Of a stretch of DNA of 64,000 bases, positions 9,620 through 18,186 are shown piece by piece; positions within the stretch are counted from its first letter, which is position 1, and each line of letters begins with the position of its first letter. Origin of the DNA: Pontibacter akesuensis (GTDB taxonomy: Bacteria > Bacteroidota > Bacteroidia > Cytophagales > Hymenobacteraceae); NCBI RefSeq assembly GCF_001611675.1, contig NZ_CP014766.1, positions 1,860,001 through 1,924,000 of the forward strand, in the 5' to 3' direction. The notes below the pieces were generated by a model, which was not told where the DNA came from, searched no databases, and saw only the letters and a list, made by a program, of their open reading frames with translations. Made by a program: the position numbers and the translations under genes.

Positions 9620-10528
9620 CTACTCTCTGGTTGCAAGCACTTCCTTTACCGATGTCCAGGCAATGTCAGGATAGCGGTTATTGTCGAGTGGTTCCAGCTT
9701 TGCCTGTCCGCTGAACATGTTGCGCAGGTACTGCATGCCCTGCCACGGCGGAAACACCTCCCGGCTATTGGGCATAACCGCACGCGTAAACGAAATCATA
9801 GCATCAAGCACCCCCAGGCCACCTACGCGGAACAGGCGAAACTCCTCACCGGTAGCCTCACTGGCCGCCTCGCTCAACCCGCGGGCGCTTTGCACATCGC
9901 CGGCAATGCGGAGGTAACGGGGAGTGGAGGGGTCTAGCGCCGCCGCAGCGGTAAAAGCTGCCGTATCATGGATCGTGGTAAAGTCGAGCGGCTGGTCGGC
10001 ATCACCCCAATAAACCACACGCTTGAGTGGGAAAAGTATAACCGGCGCCTGCCCGGTCAGCAGATCGGTAAACATGCCGTTGAGGATGGATGTAGCCGCA
10101 ATGGGTGCTCTTTCAAGACGCTCCTGAAATTCCTTGCGAAGGTCCAGGTTGCGGTTGGTGCCTCGCGGAAGCTTGGTGAAATCGATGGAAAAGTCTGACG
10201 GAATAAACCGCGGTACTTTAGCCGTTACTGCGGCATGTAACAATACGCGCTGCGCCTCCAGCAGCACCTCCTCCAGCCCCGACAGCGCAGATACCACACA
10301 GGCTCCGCCCGCGCAAGCTTTGCTTAACTCGGACACACTTTTAAAATCAGCTTCCACAATACCCAGACCTTCCCTTTGCAAGGCGGCTACTTCTTCGTTC
10401 ATACTGCCGGGCCGCACAATCGCTCTCACACTGGCTCCCCGCCTAAGTAGTTCTTTCGCGATGAGACCACCCAGGTGCCCTGTAACACCTGCCAGAATGA
10501 TGGGTGCGTTATCCGTGTTGTTATTCAT
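9620..10528 (-). CDS. NmrA-like NAD(P)-binding reductase
   Basis: 302 residues with an N-terminal Rossmann fold: beta1 IILAGVTGHLGGLIAKELL carries the GxxGxxG motif, and VRAIVRPGS follows at the NADP-selecting turn. VSALSGLEEVLLEAQRVLL and RFIPSDFSIDFTKL match the NmrA/isoflavone-reductase-like (atypical SDR) group. Members reduce small carbonyl or aromatic substrates or act as redox sensors; the substrate here is unknown. It is cytoplasmic. It is convergent with the DUF5723 gene (40-bp gap) and has no obvious operon partner. Confidence 0.8.
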   Translation of the reverse strand: MNNNTDNAPIILAGVTGHLGGLIAKELLRRGASVRAIVRPGSMNEEVAALQREGLGIVEADFKSVSELSKACAGGACVVSALSGLEEVLLEAQRVLLHAAVTAKVPRFIPSDFSIDFTKLPRGTNRNLDLRKEFQERLERAPIAATSILNGMFTDLLTGQAPVILFPLKRVVYWGDADQPLDFTTIHDTAAFTAAAALDPSTPRYLRIAGDVQSARGLSEAASEATGEEFRLFRVGGLGVLDAMISFTRAVMPNSREVFPPWQGMQYLRNMFSGQAKLEPLDNNRYPDIAWTSVKEVLATRE

Positions 10529-10851
10529 GTTCCTTCATTAAATAATAGCCGATCCGTAATGCTGCATTATAACCAGCTATATGAAGCAATGTTAGCGGGA
10601 CGGAGGAGAATAAGCAAAAAGAGGCAAGTAGACGTTCTGTTTCTGCCTTGTTCAGGTCTTATATTTTGGAGAGACTTATCCGCAGGCAGGAGGAGAGACA
10701 ATCCTGTGCCATACTTAACAGAAGGCGCACATTTGCACTTGCCCTGGATAAACAATGTATATTACTTAGTGAATCGCCCTTTATTTAGGCTGAATGACCA
10801 GGAACTGGAGGCTGTGAAACCGTATAAACCATTGGACTTACAAAAGCACCC
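10529..10851. other. Gap upstream of small HigA-N-like gene
   Basis: A 98-codon frame opens at ATG 10559 and ends at the next gene's start, but its sequence is Arg-rich with no recognisable domain and odd codon use, so I do not call it. The stretch should carry the promoter of the NmrA-like gene (leftward) and of the 54-residue protein (rightward). Confidence 0.35.
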
Positions 10852-11016
10852 ATGATTACAACACCATTGCAATACCACGCAGTCGCCTCGCGCATTGAGC
10901 AGATAAAGGATGCGGACGCCGGAACCCCTGCAGCAGAAGAGCTAAGGATTTTAACAAAGCTAATCGTAAAATTTGTGGCAGAGCAGAATACTGCTAACGC
11001 TGTTCGTAAGGCGTAA
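10852..11016 (+). CDS. Small protein resembling the N-terminal arm of HigA antitoxins
   Basis: 54 residues from ATG 10852 to TAA 11014-11016. The sequence runs MITTPLQYHAVASRIEQI, then DADAGTPAAEELRILTKLI and VKFVAEQN. The pattern hxxxAxxRIxxLxxAxxGTPxxxEhxhLxxLIxxhE is the dimerisation arm found ahead of the HTH in HigA-type antitoxins. Here the HTH is absent and no RelE/HigB-like toxin is adjacent. It may be a stand-alone small protein or a remnant of a HigBA module. A perfect 10-bp hairpin (11032-11054) follows directly. Confidence 0.45.
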   Translation: MITTPLQYHAVASRIEQIKDADAGTPAAEELRILTKLIVKFVAEQNTANAVRKA

Positions 11017-11031
11017 TGCTCAAAAAAGGAA

Positions 11032-11054
11032 CTGGTCGCCTTTTAGGCGACCAG
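11032..11054 (-). terminator. Hairpin terminator
   Basis: Perfect 10-bp stem CTGGTCGCCT / AGGCGACCAG with a 3-nt loop. On the minus strand it is followed after TTCC by TTTTTT, so it should end transcripts of the discoidin-like gene whose stop is at 11129. The plus side lacks a T-run but may still stop the 54-residue gene. Confidence 0.6.
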
Positions 11055-11128
11055 GAGTCATGAGAATATTTCTGATACAGATTGGCTTCATCTACAAAGT
11101 GCTTATGCAGTAAGCACCTTTTCCAGCT

Positions 11129-11602
11129 TTAACACAGGCGCAGTTGTGCCAAAGAGGCATATGCGCTGCTTCCGCTCGTGTTCGGAATAATGCGTAGCTC
11201 CAGTGCCTGCACCCCGGCAAGGTCTACGGCATAATCCTCCAGCTCCTCTGAATCATGCTGCGAGCTGAAGTTATACTGCTGCCTTACAATCTCCCGATAA
11301 GGTTGATTATCGGCCGGCTGCCAGCGGAGCACAAACTCCTGCGTGCGCTCCTGCCCGTCGCCCCGGAACAGAAGCTTAATTCGGCTGACCCTTTGCGGTG
11401 CGTCAAACACAAGGCGTATCGTCTGCTCGCCCGGCTGTGCGGCTCTCCATCCTTCTTTGCTACCATCCGTAAGTGCCGCTTCAATGGGATGCGCCTCCTC
11501 TTCAGACGTAACCTCTACCAGAGCCAGCTGATCAAGGTCTAACCAGCCGTGCTGTACGGAAGGTGCTACATGGCTTTCTTGCTGCATAATCCTTTTGCGC
11601 AT
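11129..11602 (-). CDS. Discoidin-like (F5/8 type C) domain protein
   Basis: 157 residues; a second ATG (11587) would shorten it by five. After about 30 residues the chain reads AALTDGSKEGWRAAQPGEQTI, RLVFDAPQRVSRIKLLFRG, TQEFVLRW and a final VQALELRIIPN with ASLAQLRL. This is the jelly-roll pattern of discoidin/F5-8C carbohydrate-binding domains. There is no signal peptide, so a cytoplasmic location is expected, which is less usual for the fold but known for small Bacteroidota proteins. No ligand can be inferred. It stands alone. Confidence 0.65.
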   Translation of the reverse strand: MRKRIMQQESHVAPSVQHGWLDLDQLALVEVTSEEEAHPIEAALTDGSKEGWRAAQPGEQTIRLVFDAPQRVSRIKLLFRGDGQERTQEFVLRWQPADNQPYREIVRQQYNFSSQHDSEELEDYAVDLAGVQALELRIIPNTSGSSAYASLAQLRLC

Positions 11603-11744
11603 AAGCTGTTTTTTTGAGGTGGCTGCAACTACAAATTACCAATAGTGAGTGTTATGTAGTGCCTGGCTAAAGAGATGGCAATGGTAAAGCAGGAAACAGG
11701 TGGTGCAAAATTCTTCTGGCGCAGTTAAATACTAACGGTTACCG

Positions 11745-11972
11745 CTAATACCGGAACAAAACGTTTGTCCCGTTTCGTATCCACTTCTCAAAAAACACAT
11801 TGTCGTTAAATTCTCCCGCAAGTAATACGGAATCATCTTCGGTTACAGGGGTGCGGGTGCTCATAAAGCCTGGAAGTATGCTTTCATTACTGGGCACCCA
11901 ATCCAGCCCTTTTTTAAGGGCAACACATAAGTACTCGTGGGTTAGCGTATCAACAAGGTATTTTCTATTCAT
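11745..11972 (-). CDS. Small hypothetical protein
   Basis: 75 residues, acidic and soluble, with no signal peptide: MNRKYLVDTLTHEYLCVALK at the N-terminus and FFEKWIRNGTNVLFRY at the C-terminus. I do not recognise the family. It shares size and general style with the 75-residue protein at 52088-52315 but no clear alignment. It is convergent with nothing and lies behind the bidirectional terminator of the cold-shock gene. Confidence 0.5.
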   Translation of the reverse strand: MNRKYLVDTLTHEYLCVALKKGLDWVPSNESILPGFMSTRTPVTEDDSVLLAGEFNDNVFFEKWIRNGTNVLFRY

Positions 11973-12040
11973 CTTTAGCGTGTTAAAATTTACATTTATT
12001 ATTCTTGTGCAGTTAAGGCTTGCATAGCTGTAACTGCAAT

Positions 12041-12072
12041 AAAAAAGCCTTACCGGGGGTAAGGCTTTTTTA
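12041..12072. terminator. Strong intrinsic terminator of the cold-shock gene
   Basis: Perfect 13-bp stem AAAAAGCCTTACC / GGTAAGGCTTTTT with a GGG loop. T-runs on both sides make it bidirectional. It lies just after the stop of the cold-shock gene. Confidence 0.9.
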
Positions 12073-12090
12073 GTAGCTTATGGTCTAAAA

Positions 12091-12282
12091 CTAAGCGCGT
12101 TGTACATTTACCGCGTTCAGTCCCTTTCTTCCTTCTTGCAGGTCGAAGTTAACCTCGTCATTTTCCCTGATCTCATCAACAAGGCCAGAAACGTGCACGA
12201 AGTACTCCTGATCTGAATTTGTTTCTTTAATGAATCCGAACCCTTTCAGGTCATTAAAGAATTTTACTGTTCCGTTATTCAT
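12091..12282 (-). CDS. Cold-shock domain protein (CspA family)
   Basis: 63 residues, a single OB fold. RNP1 KGFGFI and RNP2 YFVHVS are intact. The start is MNNGTVKFFNDLKGFGFI and the end ALNAVNVQRA-like (GLNAVNVQRA). Such proteins bind single-stranded RNA/DNA and melt RNA structure, often during cold shock. A leader of about 300 nt can be drawn up to promoter module A at 12532-12641, which would suit the long structured leaders known for csp genes. The gene closes a leftward series (araC2, beta-barrel, DUF3494, ompA, araC1, kaiC, kaiB). Confidence 0.93.
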   Translation of the reverse strand: MNNGTVKFFNDLKGFGFIKETNSDQEYFVHVSGLVDEIRENDEVNFDLQEGRKGLNAVNVQRA

Positions 12283-12531
12283 ATTATGCTTGTTATTATA
12301 TACCTACTACATATCTGCAGGCACATACGTTCATTACTTTCGACAATACCTCATGACTAAATCATAACACCTTAACATTCTTCAGGAATCTGTACTTCCT
12401 ATCTTTTAACTTATTTACACCAAAAATATTCGTTAATCGAATAAAGTATGAGGAAGCTGTAGTAGGCCTATAGTATAGAAAAATTGTGAACCTCTGGCAG
12501 TAAAATAAAGACACGACTCCGTGTTATTTTT

Positions 12532-12641
12532 CCGTTACTGGCGGGTGCGTGCATCTTTATAAGGCACGGCAGTATTTGATATTACAAAGGTGGGGACCTG
12601 CAGCGCGTGAAGTGTTACAAACTAAAATTTATATGTTACAT
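12532..12641 (-). promoter_or_regulatory. Promoter module A (21-bp direct repeats, -7 box, leader box)
   Basis: Read leftward: ATGTAAC (plus GTTACAT, 12635-12641), then TTGTAAC (12614-12620) exactly 21 bp on, then a 21-bp gap to the -7-like CACCTTTG (12585-12592), then a leader with hairpin CGTGC/GCACG and the box CCGCCAGTAACGG (12532-12544). Modules B and C (19944-20054 and 21090-21196) share this geometry, and A and B are nearly identical over about 110 bp. Two direct repeats one 21-bp period apart next to the promoter is the layout bound by AraC-type activators. The next gene downstream is the cold-shock gene. Confidence 0.7.
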
Positions 12642-12804
12642 ATATCACATATTCTGAAAATTCTGCAGATTTTGCGCCGGCTTTAGTTGGGTTTCCAGAG
12701 TGGGACCAGGAAGCGTATAGCGCTCCTTTAGAAACTTTACAGTTTACCCTACAAGCAATGTTGTACTTAAGGATTGTGTACAACATTGTCTGTAGGTTTA
12801 TACT

Positions 12805-13086
12805 TTACTTGTGCATACTTGAGATTCCTAAACCGGCCAACACGCGGCTTCTAACGTTTAGGGCTCCTATAATGCGGTTAACCGGCGTTGGCTGCATTCT
12901 GATCAATGTAGGAATGGCTATTATGCCTGCCTCCTCCGCCTTATCAGGGTCTTTCTGTATGTCTATTATTTCTAGGCGATAATTTCCATTTAAGTTTTCT
13001 TTACAAATTTTGAGAAGGGTGTCCACGGCCTCTACTGAATTAAGGCTGTGTCCGTTAATAAAGAGCTGAAAAACATGCATGCTCAT
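12805..13086 (-). CDS. kaiB: Circadian clock protein KaiB homologue
   Basis: 93 residues with the KaiB pattern: VFQLFINGHSLNSVEAVDTL, then YRLEIIDIQKDPDKAEEAGI, IAIPTLIRMQPTPVNRIIG and LNVRSRVLAGLGI. The thioredoxin-like fold-switch region and PxPVxRIIG motif are intact. KaiB binds the CI ring of KaiC. It lies 64 bp after kaiC and reads the same way, so the two form an operon. A second ATG two codons in (13080) is an alternative start. No kaiA is seen anywhere in the window. Confidence 0.92.
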   Translation of the reverse strand: MSMHVFQLFINGHSLNSVEAVDTLLKICKENLNGNYRLEIIDIQKDPDKAEEAGIIAIPTLIRMQPTPVNRIIGALNVRSRVLAGLGISSMHK

Positions 13087-13150
13087 TTTATTTTAACTTG
13101 GCTAAAAGTTCCGGTAACTACCGGCTTGTGGGGTATGCTACTATTAAATA

Positions 13151-14614
13151 CTACTCAAGCTTAATCAGCATCGGGTTTCCTGTAAGTATGCCGCTGATGC
13201 CTGCAAAGTGTTTCCCTATCTTGGCACCTTCGTCTGTGATAGAAAACTTCCTGATAGAGGAATCGTGTTTGGAACCACGCATTTTGAGCACCGCTATACT
13301 TCGCTGCATCTCTCCGTTCATCTCTACATAGCGCAGCAGAATAATGGAGTCGGTGATAGGGGAGATGTTGCCTTCCGTATCGGATGTGCCGCCTGCCAGC
13401 AAGGGCGTGTTGGACGTAAACAAACCGGTGATCTCATGGTGCTTCAGGTAGGAGGTGAAGGCGATGATAAACTCGCGAAAACCTTTATCGGAGGATGTGC
13501 GCGACAGGGCAGACAAACTATCGATCGCTATTCTGTCGGGCTTGAAATCTTTTACAATTTCCTGGATGTTGATAAAATGATCTTCCAGGGAAGATATCTC
13601 GGGATAAATGCAGATCACCTTCAGGAGACCTTCATCTTCCAACTGCTTAAAGTCAATGCCCCAACCGGCGGCGTTACGGTACAGCTGTTCGTTGCTTTCT
13701 TCAAAAGCCAGTAACAGGCAGCGCTCTTTCTTTTCCCGGATTCCGTTCACAAAGTTGGCGACCAGCAATGTCTTACCGGCTCCTATCGCTCCGGAAATCA
13801 GGTTGATGGAGCCCTTGTAGAATCCGCCGTTAATCATTTCATCCAACGCAGGTATGCCAGAAGTAATCCGTTCATCAGAAGAGACATGCTTCAGGATCAT
13901 AGCCGACAACGGGATGATCACGATGGCCTTCTCCGGGTTGATGGAAAATGGGTTTTCGCCTTTCTCGTGGTTACTTCCCCTGAATTTCAGGATCTCAATG
14001 GTTCTCCGGCGTTTCTCGTTGTGCAGCACATTCCTAAGTATCACCACATTATCAGTCAGGAATTCCTCTACCCCAAAGCGCGTAATTTTACCGTACTCCT
14101 CCAGGCGCTCGGCCGTAATAATCGAAGTGGCTCCCAAGCGCGATAAGGTGAGGGCTACTTGTATCAGTTCACGACGGATAGTATGCATCTCCTCATGAAA
14201 CTGCGTGAAAATGCTGCCAATTGAGTCGATCACCACCCGTTGTGCCTTGCATCTTTCTACGGCTCGCTCCAGCCTGATCCGGAAAGCGCTCAGATCGAAA
14301 TCGCCGACTGCAACTATGATCTCTTCTTTTGGGGCGGCGTCCACAAATATCCACTTCCCTTCTTTTTCCCAGGTATCAATGTCCCAGTTAAAGCTCCTAA
14401 GGTTTCTCCGGATATCATCCACCTGCTCTTCAAATGTGACGAACACACCAGGCTGATCGTACAGCTGAATGCCCATTGCCAGGAACTGCGCTCCAAACAG
14501 TGTTTTGGCGCTTCCGGAACTGCCTGCTACAAGCGTGGTTCGGCCTAATGGCAAGCCGCCATGAGAAATATGATCGAATGACGGATTTCCGGTTTCTAAT
14601 TTTTTCAGGTTCAT
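13151..14614 (-). CDS. kaiC: KaiC-type double RecA ATPase
   Basis: 487 residues from ATG 14614 (ATG 14680 would add 22 non-conserved residues). CI: Walker A GSSGSAKT (31-38) and catalytic Glu pair E62-E63 in VTFEEQ. CII: Walker A SGAIGAGKT (about 273-281) and Glu pair in LAFEES (about 302). In the region matching the S. elongatus phosphosites the chain reads GNISPITDS: Ser418 matches S431, Thr413 matches T426, but Pro419 replaces T432. The protein ends soon after RGSKHDSSIRKFSI and GNPMLIKLE, so the A-loop and tail bound by KaiA are missing. That agrees with the absence of kaiA. It is probably an ATPase/autokinase timer or stress regulator of the KaiB-KaiC-only type. kaiB follows in the same operon. 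Confidence 0.93.
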   Translation of the reverse strand: MNLKKLETGNPSFDHISHGGLPLGRTTLVAGSSGSAKTLFGAQFLAMGIQLYDQPGVFVTFEEQVDDIRRNLRSFNWDIDTWEKEGKWIFVDAAPKEEIIVAVGDFDLSAFRIRLERAVERCKAQRVVIDSIGSIFTQFHEEMHTIRRELIQVALTLSRLGATSIITAERLEEYGKITRFGVEEFLTDNVVILRNVLHNEKRRRTIEILKFRGSNHEKGENPFSINPEKAIVIIPLSAMILKHVSSDERITSGIPALDEMINGGFYKGSINLISGAIGAGKTLLVANFVNGIREKKERCLLLAFEESNEQLYRNAAGWGIDFKQLEDEGLLKVICIYPEISSLEDHFINIQEIVKDFKPDRIAIDSLSALSRTSSDKGFREFIIAFTSYLKHHEITGLFTSNTPLLAGGTSDTEGNISPITDSIILLRYVEMNGEMQRSIAVLKMRGSKHDSSIRKFSITDEGAKIGKHFAGISGILTGNPMLIKLE

Positions 14615-14903
14615 AGGTAAGCGTAAGCGGTTTGGGAAGTAGAGATACTGTACTGGACTTTCAGGCCGAGGAGTCACCATGACAAGAAGTATAAAATTGA
14701 CATTTAAGTAGATGAATGCAGATCGTCAGAAAGCTTTAAGTTTTCAACTCGCTACACTTTGTGTGGGCAAGCGATTGAATCCTGAAAAAGCAGACAAAAT
14801 AAAAGCATCCCGATAGCATGAATAGATCAAACCTCAGGATGCACAAAGGTGGGTGAAATGCTAGGGCAATGCTTTACATACTTCTTTAAGTATGTTTCAA
14901 ATT

Positions 14904-15470
14904 TTACAGGTTTTCGAGTACGCTTTCGCGTTTGTCTTTTATCTGCTTGTAAAACGAAGGTGAAAGCCCGGTTACCTTTTTGAACTGGCTTGATAAATGG
15001 GCGACACTGCTGTAATGCAGGCGATGGGCAATTTCGGTCAGGTTTAGCTCATCATAAAAGAGCAGCTCTTTTGCTTTCTCTATCTTATGGATGATGATGA
15101 ATTGCTGAATGGTAATTCCTTTGACCTCGGAGAAGAGATTGGCCAGGTAATTATAATTGTAACCTAGTTTTTCGCTGATGTAAACAGAGTAGTTCACCCT
15201 TGGCTGTTCTTCCGATGAATGAATCATGTCGGTAATCAGCGTCTTTATTTTATCAACAAGTTTGCTTTTGCTGTCATCAAGCACTTCCAGGCCCGCTTTG
15301 CTTAGGTTCTCTTTTAGCTGCTCCAGCTGGATGTCAGTAATATCCTTGTGCAAATCAACCACGCCAAGGTCAACCACCACATACTCTGATTGCAGCCCCA
15401 GGCTTATGAGCTCTTCCTGCACCAGTGCTTTGCAGCGGTTACTGACCATGTACTTAATATATAGTTTCAT
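14904..15470 (-). CDS. AraC-type regulator with short N-terminal domain, paralogue 1
   Basis: 188 residues. The N-terminal part (1-85) starts MKLYIKYMVSNRCKALVQEEL and continues VVVDLGVVDL and LSKAGLEVLDDSKSKLVDKIK; it looks like a small alpha/beta sensor. The C-terminal part (about 90-185) is an AraC/XylS HTH pair: YISEKLGYNYNYLANLFSE is the first HTH, and LNLTEIAHRLHYSSVAHLSS with QFKKVTGLSPSFYK the second, signature-bearing one. The protein at 21200-21760 is a close paralogue. It lies between the OmpA gene and kaiC, all leftward. It is a candidate for binding the 21-bp direct repeats of modules A-C; that is inference. Confidence 0.88.
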   Translation of the reverse strand: MKLYIKYMVSNRCKALVQEELISLGLQSEYVVVDLGVVDLHKDITDIQLEQLKENLSKAGLEVLDDSKSKLVDKIKTLITDMIHSSEEQPRVNYSVYISEKLGYNYNYLANLFSEVKGITIQQFIIIHKIEKAKELLFYDELNLTEIAHRLHYSSVAHLSSQFKKVTGLSPSFYKQIKDKRESVLENL

Positions 15471-15886
15471 TTGTGTTTGTAAGGTGCATACTCAAATCCG
15501 GGAGTACGGTACGGCGCTGCTACTGGCAAAGTGATTAGAACCTGGTGCGAAGTGATGAGCAATGAGATCAGTGTTTCTACAAGTAAGTATAAAACAGGTT
15601 CTGTTATTTATACTTACTACGTTTGAAATCGATCATTAATTCATTAAGCCATAAAGTATAAAATTCTTAAGAAGCCTCTGCCACATTAAAGGTGGCTCTG
15701 TCAGTTAATAAATTACGGGGTTTTACCCACAGTGCACAAATAACAAGGCTGTAGGCAACAGCAGAAGAGGCTAATCTGAAAAAGGGCGCCTCCAGGCAAG
15801 CAATGTCTGCACAATACCGCTCGGCAAAGTTGAACTAGAAACCCTCTACGTATTTTAAGCTAGTTGCGGCACTAGTAGTACGGTAG

Positions 15887-15946
15887 AGGCTACCTCATAA
15901 GAGAGCCTGACTCATTCCTGAATCAGGCTCTCTTATGAGGTAGCCT
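15887..15946. repeat. Perfect 24-bp inverted repeat, 12-nt loop
   Basis: Arms 15887-15910 and 15923-15946 are exact reverse complements (AGGCTACCTCATAAGAGAGC plus CTGA). The loop is CTCATTCCTGAA. No T-run follows on either strand, so it is not a standard terminator. The inner part recurs at 22283-22314. Confidence 0.85.
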
Positions 15947-16103
15947 AAAGCACCTAAACTTCGAGCAATTCCTTCGATGATCTGTCTGCCATTGCTGGTT
16001 TTTGCCGCACCTACAAAGAAAATCGGTAAAGAGGAAACAAGAATGGCTCTATCAAGTTGCCATAAGCAGGAAAAGGAATACTCGAATCCTACTCCGGTAT
16101 ATT

Positions 16104-16141
16104 AAAAGCAAAAGCCGTACAATTATGCGGCTTTTGCTTTT
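16104..16141 (-). terminator. Intrinsic terminator of the DUF3494-ompA operon
   Basis: 14-bp stem AAAAGCAAAAGCCG / CGGCTTTTGCTTTT with a 10-nt loop, 25 bp past the OmpA-gene stop. The T-rich 3' arm on the minus strand continues into TAAT. Confidence 0.8.
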
Positions 16142-16165
16142 GATTAAAATTTTGGAATGCTACCG

Positions 16166-18175
16166 TTATTTTCCGGGGATAACATCAATGATAACTGTCC
16201 TGTTATAAAAGCGCTCTTCCGGATATTTGTTGTTGAAAGGGGCCAGGTTTTGATCTTCACCAAATCCCTGCACTTCAAAGGTCACATCTTTTCTGCCTGC
16301 TTTGGCCAGGCTGCTTTCGATGATCCTTTTCACATCATTGGCTCTCGCCAAAGACAAGTCCCTGTTCTTCGTTTCATCACCGATGGTGTCGGTATACCCA
16401 TGGATAATCACCTTGCCACCCTGTGGTATCTTAGGCGTTACGATCTCCGTCAGGTACTTCTCGTAGGTGCTGATTGCTTTGGAGTCGTTGAACTCATAGA
16501 GCACACTGTAGCGCTGTCCTTCCTCGTCTTTCGCCGGGGTCCAGAGTACCATGTTCACGGTAGCTTCCCGCTTCTCAATGGTGCCATCTTCTTTCGTGCC
16601 CAGCATCGTAACCAGGTATGTGCCTTTGGGACGGTCTCCTAAAATGGATTTGCCAGGTATGCTGACACTTTCCTGCATAAACGGTCCGAAGTTCTGAACG
16701 ATTCCTTTGTCATCCGTCAGATCCATAGACCAGGAAGTATAGGCTTTGTCTGAACCAACGGAGTTAAAGGTAACGTAGGAGTCAAGCGGTGCTTCCTGTA
16801 TGGCCGAGATCTCCACTGGTTTCAGGGCAGCTTCAGGGCCGCTCTGGAACTCCATCAGCAAAGCCGGTGAGTTACTTTCAATAGACACACGACGGTCGCC
16901 TTCACGAAGCAGTTCGAGTTCCTTTGTGCCACCCGGTTGCTCCGATGGCAGCTTAGGTTTGTTACGTCCCTCAATGCTGATGCGCGAAGCATCGATACTG
17001 AATGTGTTCACCAGGTAGTTCTTCACTGTTTCAGCCATCACTTTGCCTTCCTGCGGGCCGTTTTCAGACGAGCCAACCAACGTTACCGTGGCTGCGGGGT
17101 TCTTGCCCAAACGGTCACCGAGAATGTTCAGTACGTTGTAGTAAACTGCCATTTCGCGTTCCGAACGGCCAGACAGTGTTTTAGGTGTGAACGTTTCCAG
17201 TTGATCTTCTTTGAAATCCTTCACCTGGTTTTGCTCCAGCAGCACATAACGATCCGGAATGGCAGTAGAACCAAGATTAAAGAACACGTAGTTTCGAAGC
17301 GGGAATGTCTCTCTTACTCTTCTGTCTGCCGTGATGTTGGCAGGCGAGTTAACCGAGAACTGCACATCGCTTGTTACAGCCGGGGTGTTTGGCTTTCCTC
17401 TTCCGAATTTAAGCGCGGCACCTACCCGTAAGGTATTTACCGTCATGGTTTCGATGCTGCGCGGCGACTGGCCAAAGTATGGCTGGTACGTCACGAAAGG
17501 AGAAAGCACCAACTGGTTGCGGTTATCCTGTGAGTTAAGCAGAATGTCGTAGCCCGCGCCAACCTGCATCGAAAGAAGCGTCTGTTTCACATCGCTTAGG
17601 TCGCCGTTCACCACAGGGTTCTTTTCCTGGTCCGGGTAAGCGGGGTTAACGCCCAGTTCGTACCGGAACTCCTTCTTAACATTAAAAGCCACTCGCGGGC
17701 CGCCCATCAGGTAAAAACCTGATGCTTTAAAAGGAGCGAAGCGCAGGCTAGGCTCCACGGTGATGTAACTAAGCTTGGTGCTAAGGTCCACAGGGCAATC
17801 ACAGGGCGTTGTTTGCTGGTCAAAGGTGCCTCTGCGGCTGTCGTAACCTGTTTGCAGCATAAGCCCCCATCTTGACTCCGGACGACGATACTCTATAAGC
17901 GGTGCCGCGAAAAGACCAACACCATTGCCTTCGTGAAATGCTACCGGCGGGGTTAATCCTGCGTTCAGCTTCTGGGTGGAGCCGTTGTAGAAGTTAAAAT
18001 TTGCACCGGCTGCTGCACCAAACCACCAGGATGGTTTGGTGAACGGGGCGTCTTGCGCCTGTGCAGGGGCCTGTATTCCGGCAACGAGTAAAGTACTAAG
18101 TGCTATACTTGTGAGCGTGAGTTTAGAGGCAGACCACGCGTTGCGCGATCCGTTATGGTTATTTCTGATTGTCAT
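16166..18175 (-). CDS. OmpA-family porin-like outer-membrane protein
   Basis: 669 residues. The signal peptide has a long n-region (MTIRNNHNGSRNAWSASKL) and a cut after APAQAQ. The N-terminal half (about 45-270) is strand-rich with FYLMGGPRVAFNVKK and FVTYQPYFGQSPRSIETM, as in beta-barrel proteins. A first OmpA-like segment covers about 330-430 (ETVKNYLVNTFSIDASRISI then EGRNKP). The C-terminal OmpA peptidoglycan-binding domain (about 555-669) has IIHGYTDTIGDETKNRDLSL, ARANDVKRII and FYNRTVIIDV. It starts 11 bp after the DUF3494 gene, so the two form one operon. It likely anchors the outer membrane to peptidoglycan and may partner the ice-binding lipoprotein. Confidence 0.88.
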   Translation of the reverse strand: MTIRNNHNGSRNAWSASKLTLTSIALSTLLVAGIQAPAQAQDAPFTKPSWWFGAAAGANFNFYNGSTQKLNAGLTPPVAFHEGNGVGLFAAPLIEYRRPESRWGLMLQTGYDSRRGTFDQQTTPCDCPVDLSTKLSYITVEPSLRFAPFKASGFYLMGGPRVAFNVKKEFRYELGVNPAYPDQEKNPVVNGDLSDVKQTLLSMQVGAGYDILLNSQDNRNQLVLSPFVTYQPYFGQSPRSIETMTVNTLRVGAALKFGRGKPNTPAVTSDVQFSVNSPANITADRRVRETFPLRNYVFFNLGSTAIPDRYVLLEQNQVKDFKEDQLETFTPKTLSGRSEREMAVYYNVLNILGDRLGKNPAATVTLVGSSENGPQEGKVMAETVKNYLVNTFSIDASRISIEGRNKPKLPSEQPGGTKELELLREGDRRVSIESNSPALLMEFQSGPEAALKPVEISAIQEAPLDSYVTFNSVGSDKAYTSWSMDLTDDKGIVQNFGPFMQESVSIPGKSILGDRPKGTYLVTMLGTKEDGTIEKREATVNMVLWTPAKDEEGQRYSVLYEFNDSKAISTYEKYLTEIVTPKIPQGGKVIIHGYTDTIGDETKNRDLSLARANDVKRIIESSLAKAGRKDVTFEVQGFGEDQNLAPFNNKYPEERFYNRTVIIDVIPGK

Positions 18176-18186
18176 TTTCTTGTTGA

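Larger units (their letters stand above)
15471..16165. other. Non-coding region upstream of AraC paralogue 1
   Basis: About 695 bp without a convincing gene. It holds three AAGTATA/TATACTT heptamers (15580-15660), a perfect 24-bp palindrome (15887-15946) and the OmpA-gene terminator (16104-16141). The stretch from the palindrome to about 16020 resembles 22283-22385 upstream of AraC paralogue 2: both have GCCTGACTCAyTCCTGAATC and a later CTGCCA plus TTTTnCCGCAC. The upstream region was therefore duplicated with the regulator. Confidence 0.6.

Noticed and set aside
10559..10852. 98-codon plus frame ahead of the HigA-N-like gene
   Set aside because: Arg-rich with no domain pattern and unusual codon use; it ends exactly at the next start but does not resemble HigB or any RelE-type toxin.
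12532..12641. Module A read as an insertion-element end
   Set aside because: The three copies share spacing and promoter parts but no terminal inverted repeats or target duplications, and C has diverged except at functional blocks.
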